Origin: Elusimicrobia bacterium GWA2_69_24
Lineage (GTDB): Bacteria > Elusimicrobiota > Elusimicrobia > UBA1565
DNA: 32,543 bases
Assembly (NCBI GenBank): GCA_001799695.1
Contig: MGTY01000072.1
Span: 1-32,543 of the forward strand
Direction: 5' to 3'
In this document: positions 31,253 through 32,543 of the stretch, piece after piece
Position numbering within the stretch: position 1 is the first letter of the stretch
How the letters are laid out: each line of letters begins with the position of its first letter
The notes under the pieces: model-generated
Told to the model about the DNA's origin: nothing
Database searches by the model: none
Seen by the model: the letters and a program-made list of their open reading frames with translations, nothing else
Made by a program: the position numbers and the translations under genes

Positions 31253-32404
31253 TCAACGATCGTCCCGGCCCGGACCGTCGCCCCGGTCCTGGCGGACCGC
31301 GTCGATCTGCCCCGGCAGCTCGGCCAGCCAGCGGGAGACGCCGCGCGACCAGTCCTCCCGCGCCCGTTTTCCGGGGAGGTAGAGCTCGTTCAGCTCCGCC
31401 GCGGTGACGAAGCCCCCGGGACCGGGGTTCGGCGGCTGGCGAGCCTCCTGGGCGGCTCGGACCAGCGTCTGATAGGGGGACTGGAGCTCGTTCGGGATCT
31501 CCTCCGGCTTGGGGAAATCGGCCAGGGCCTGGTCCACGCGTTCCCGCCAGGCCGGCACCCAGGCGCGCCAGGCCTTGAGCCGCTCCGCGTCTTCTCCGGC
31601 GCGCGCCTGCGCCGCCTTCTCGGCCGCCTTCTCCTCGGCGTCCCATTGCCCGGGCACGTCCTCGGCCGGGCGCTGGCGGATCTCCCGCAGACCGCCGGGG
31701 GAGCCCACCTCGCCATCTCCGAACTGTTCGCATTCGCCTGCGGCTCCATCCAGGAGGCCCTTGAGCTGATGGGCCGTGGTCAGCATGCGCTGCGCGGCCT
31801 TCTCGAAATCGGGCTGGGCGCCGGGTTTGACCGCCTCCGGGGGATGGAACCAGTCCGCCGGAGCGAAGCGTGCGGCGCGCAGGGTCTCCCAGGCGCGCAC
31901 GAACTCCAGCCGCGCCGTGGGGGAGGCGCCCAACGACTCCTGCGCCCCGACCATGCGCGCGGCGAAGTCCATGACGTCGGTCGCGGCGTCGCGCGCCGAG
32001 GGGTTGCGAATGTTCTTGCTCATCACCGCCTCGGCGATGCGGGCGGCGGGCGCCTCGACCGCGGCCGCGGTCTCGTGCACCGAGCCCGCTCCGTCGTAGA
32101 CCGCCTTCTCGATGGCCTGGATGTCCGCCTTGTAGGTCTCGGGGTCGATGCGCGCGCCCTTGGGCTCGGGGGGCGGGGGCGACACGCGGCGCTCGTAGAT
32201 GCGGTAGCCGCCGTAGACGAAGACCCCGAGGGCCGCGAGCAGGCACAGCGTGCCGCCGAGGCCCGAGCCCGCCGAAGCCGGCGCGGGAGCCGGGACCGGA
32301 GCGGACTTCTCCGCCTTGGCCTTCCATTTGGCGAAGATGACGCCGCACGCCGGGCACTCGGCCGAGCCGTCGGGGCCTGCCGCGGAGCAGTTGGGGCAGA
32401 TCAT
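31253..32404 (-). CDS. Zinc-ribbon membrane-anchored protein of unknown function (383 aa)
   Basis: Starts MICPNCSAAGPDGSAECPACG, a rubredoxin-like Cys4 zinc ribbon (written here within the allowed length as CPNC and CPAC), followed by FAKWKAKAEK, an Ala/Pro linker and one transmembrane helix (about residues 50-68, TLCLLAALGVFVYGGY). The remaining 310 residues are soluble, strongly helical and rich in Ala, Glu and Arg (for example EEKAAEKAAQARAGEDAERL), and probably lie outside the cytoplasm. No enzyme motif is seen. It is first of the three genes 32404-29591 on this strand, and the ribbon resembles the one in the next protein, suggesting related roles. Confidence 0.75.
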   Translation of the reverse strand: MICPNCSAAGPDGSAECPACGVIFAKWKAKAEKSAPVPAPAPASAGSGLGGTLCLLAALGVFVYGGYRIYERRVSPPPPEPKGARIDPETYKADIQAIEKAVYDGAGSVHETAAAVEAPAARIAEAVMSKNIRNPSARDAATDVMDFAARMVGAQESLGASPTARLEFVRAWETLRAARFAPADWFHPPEAVKPGAQPDFEKAAQRMLTTAHQLKGLLDGAAGECEQFGDGEVGSPGGLREIRQRPAEDVPGQWDAEEKAAEKAAQARAGEDAERLKAWRAWVPAWRERVDQALADFPKPEEIPNELQSPYQTLVRAAQEARQPPNPGPGGFVTAAELNELYLPGKRAREDWSRGVSRWLAELPGQIDAVRQDRGDGPGRDDR

Positions 32405-32480
32405 GCCCGCACTCTAGCAATGGCTCCGCGCCCGGTCAAGCCGACGAGGCGGCCGAACCGGCGCCGATTCGCCGATTCGA

Positions 32481-32502
32481 GTACTGTGCCCGGGCACAGT
32501 AC
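32481..32502. promoter_or_regulatory. Perfect 22-bp palindrome upstream of the zinc-ribbon operon
   Basis: GTACTGTGCCC followed by its exact reverse complement. It lies 77 bases upstream of the start at 32404. It could be an operator of that operon or a hairpin belonging to a gene beyond the window edge. No T-run follows on either strand. The remaining bases 32405-32543 contain no recognisable gene. Confidence 0.55.
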
Positions 32503-32543
32503 CCCGGCTGGTACAGACCATTGCAAGGGTTACCCCGCCTTCC

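Overview
The window is a GC-rich, densely packed bacterial chromosome segment with no ribosomal RNA, tRNA, CRISPR array, phage or transposase gene. The mix of genes suggests an outer-membrane-bearing heterotroph: enolase, adenosylhomocysteinase, an RND exporter with a beta-barrel partner, a lipoprotein, a rhomboid protease and an exported GH13 enzyme. Short CCGG-rich repeats of the kind seen in environmental metagenome-assembled genomes are scattered through it. Elusimicrobiota or a similar lineage fits the style (TTG starts, ATGA/TTGA overlaps, exported Ala/Gly-rich proteins of unknown function), but this is a low-confidence guess because no phylogenetic marker was aligned.

Layout. 211-3307 (+): enolase with an N-terminal extension, a Kef-type cation:proton antiporter, and a dynamin-like GTPase cut off just after its G3 motif by a repeat. 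3419-3637 (-): a 72-residue gene with a strong ribosome binding site and terminator. 3663-3852: a cluster of GGNCC palindromes and a promoter that appears to make a leaderless message. 3862-7763 (+): two overlapping exported-protein genes; the second carries a degenerate PEP-utiliser-like mobile domain. 7919-11101: a divergent pair, a polysaccharide flippase and a GT-C/TPR membrane protein, suited to envelope glycan assembly. 11196-13069: decayed or unknown genes, including an HD-domain remnant. 13106-14371 (+): ArsR, DsrE-like protein and methyltransferase. 14437-15180 (+): an ECF-like sigma factor with two Cys-x-Cys-x-Cys clusters in its tail.

15485-21508 (-) is a compact operon: ArsR, HAE3-type RND exporter, LolA-like periplasmic protein, beta-barrel protein and SQR-like flavoprotein. 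It is read from a TTGACC-18-TATACT promoter whose start region holds a perfect 20-bp palindrome. 21586-26179 (-) is a second operon: adenosylhomocysteinase, YjbQ, a SUV3-like RNA helicase and a YcaQ-like DNA glycosylase. 26239-29080 is a divergent pair, a lipoprotein and an exported GH13 enzyme, around a symmetrical promoter region. 29059-32404 (-): a receiver-only response regulator, a rhomboid protease and two zinc-ribbon membrane proteins.

Two themes connect the parts. First, a MITE/REP-like element occurs in five places, and its CTAG or TAG ends coincide with the TAG stop codons of four genes. Second, GGGCCC/GGTCC palindromes cluster between divergently transcribed gene pairs, mainly upstream of exported proteins. 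The two ArsR paralogues sit beside sulfur-type genes (DsrE and an SQR-like enzyme), and one of them has lost one of two aligned cysteines. This hints at two sensors of related but different thiol or metal signals.
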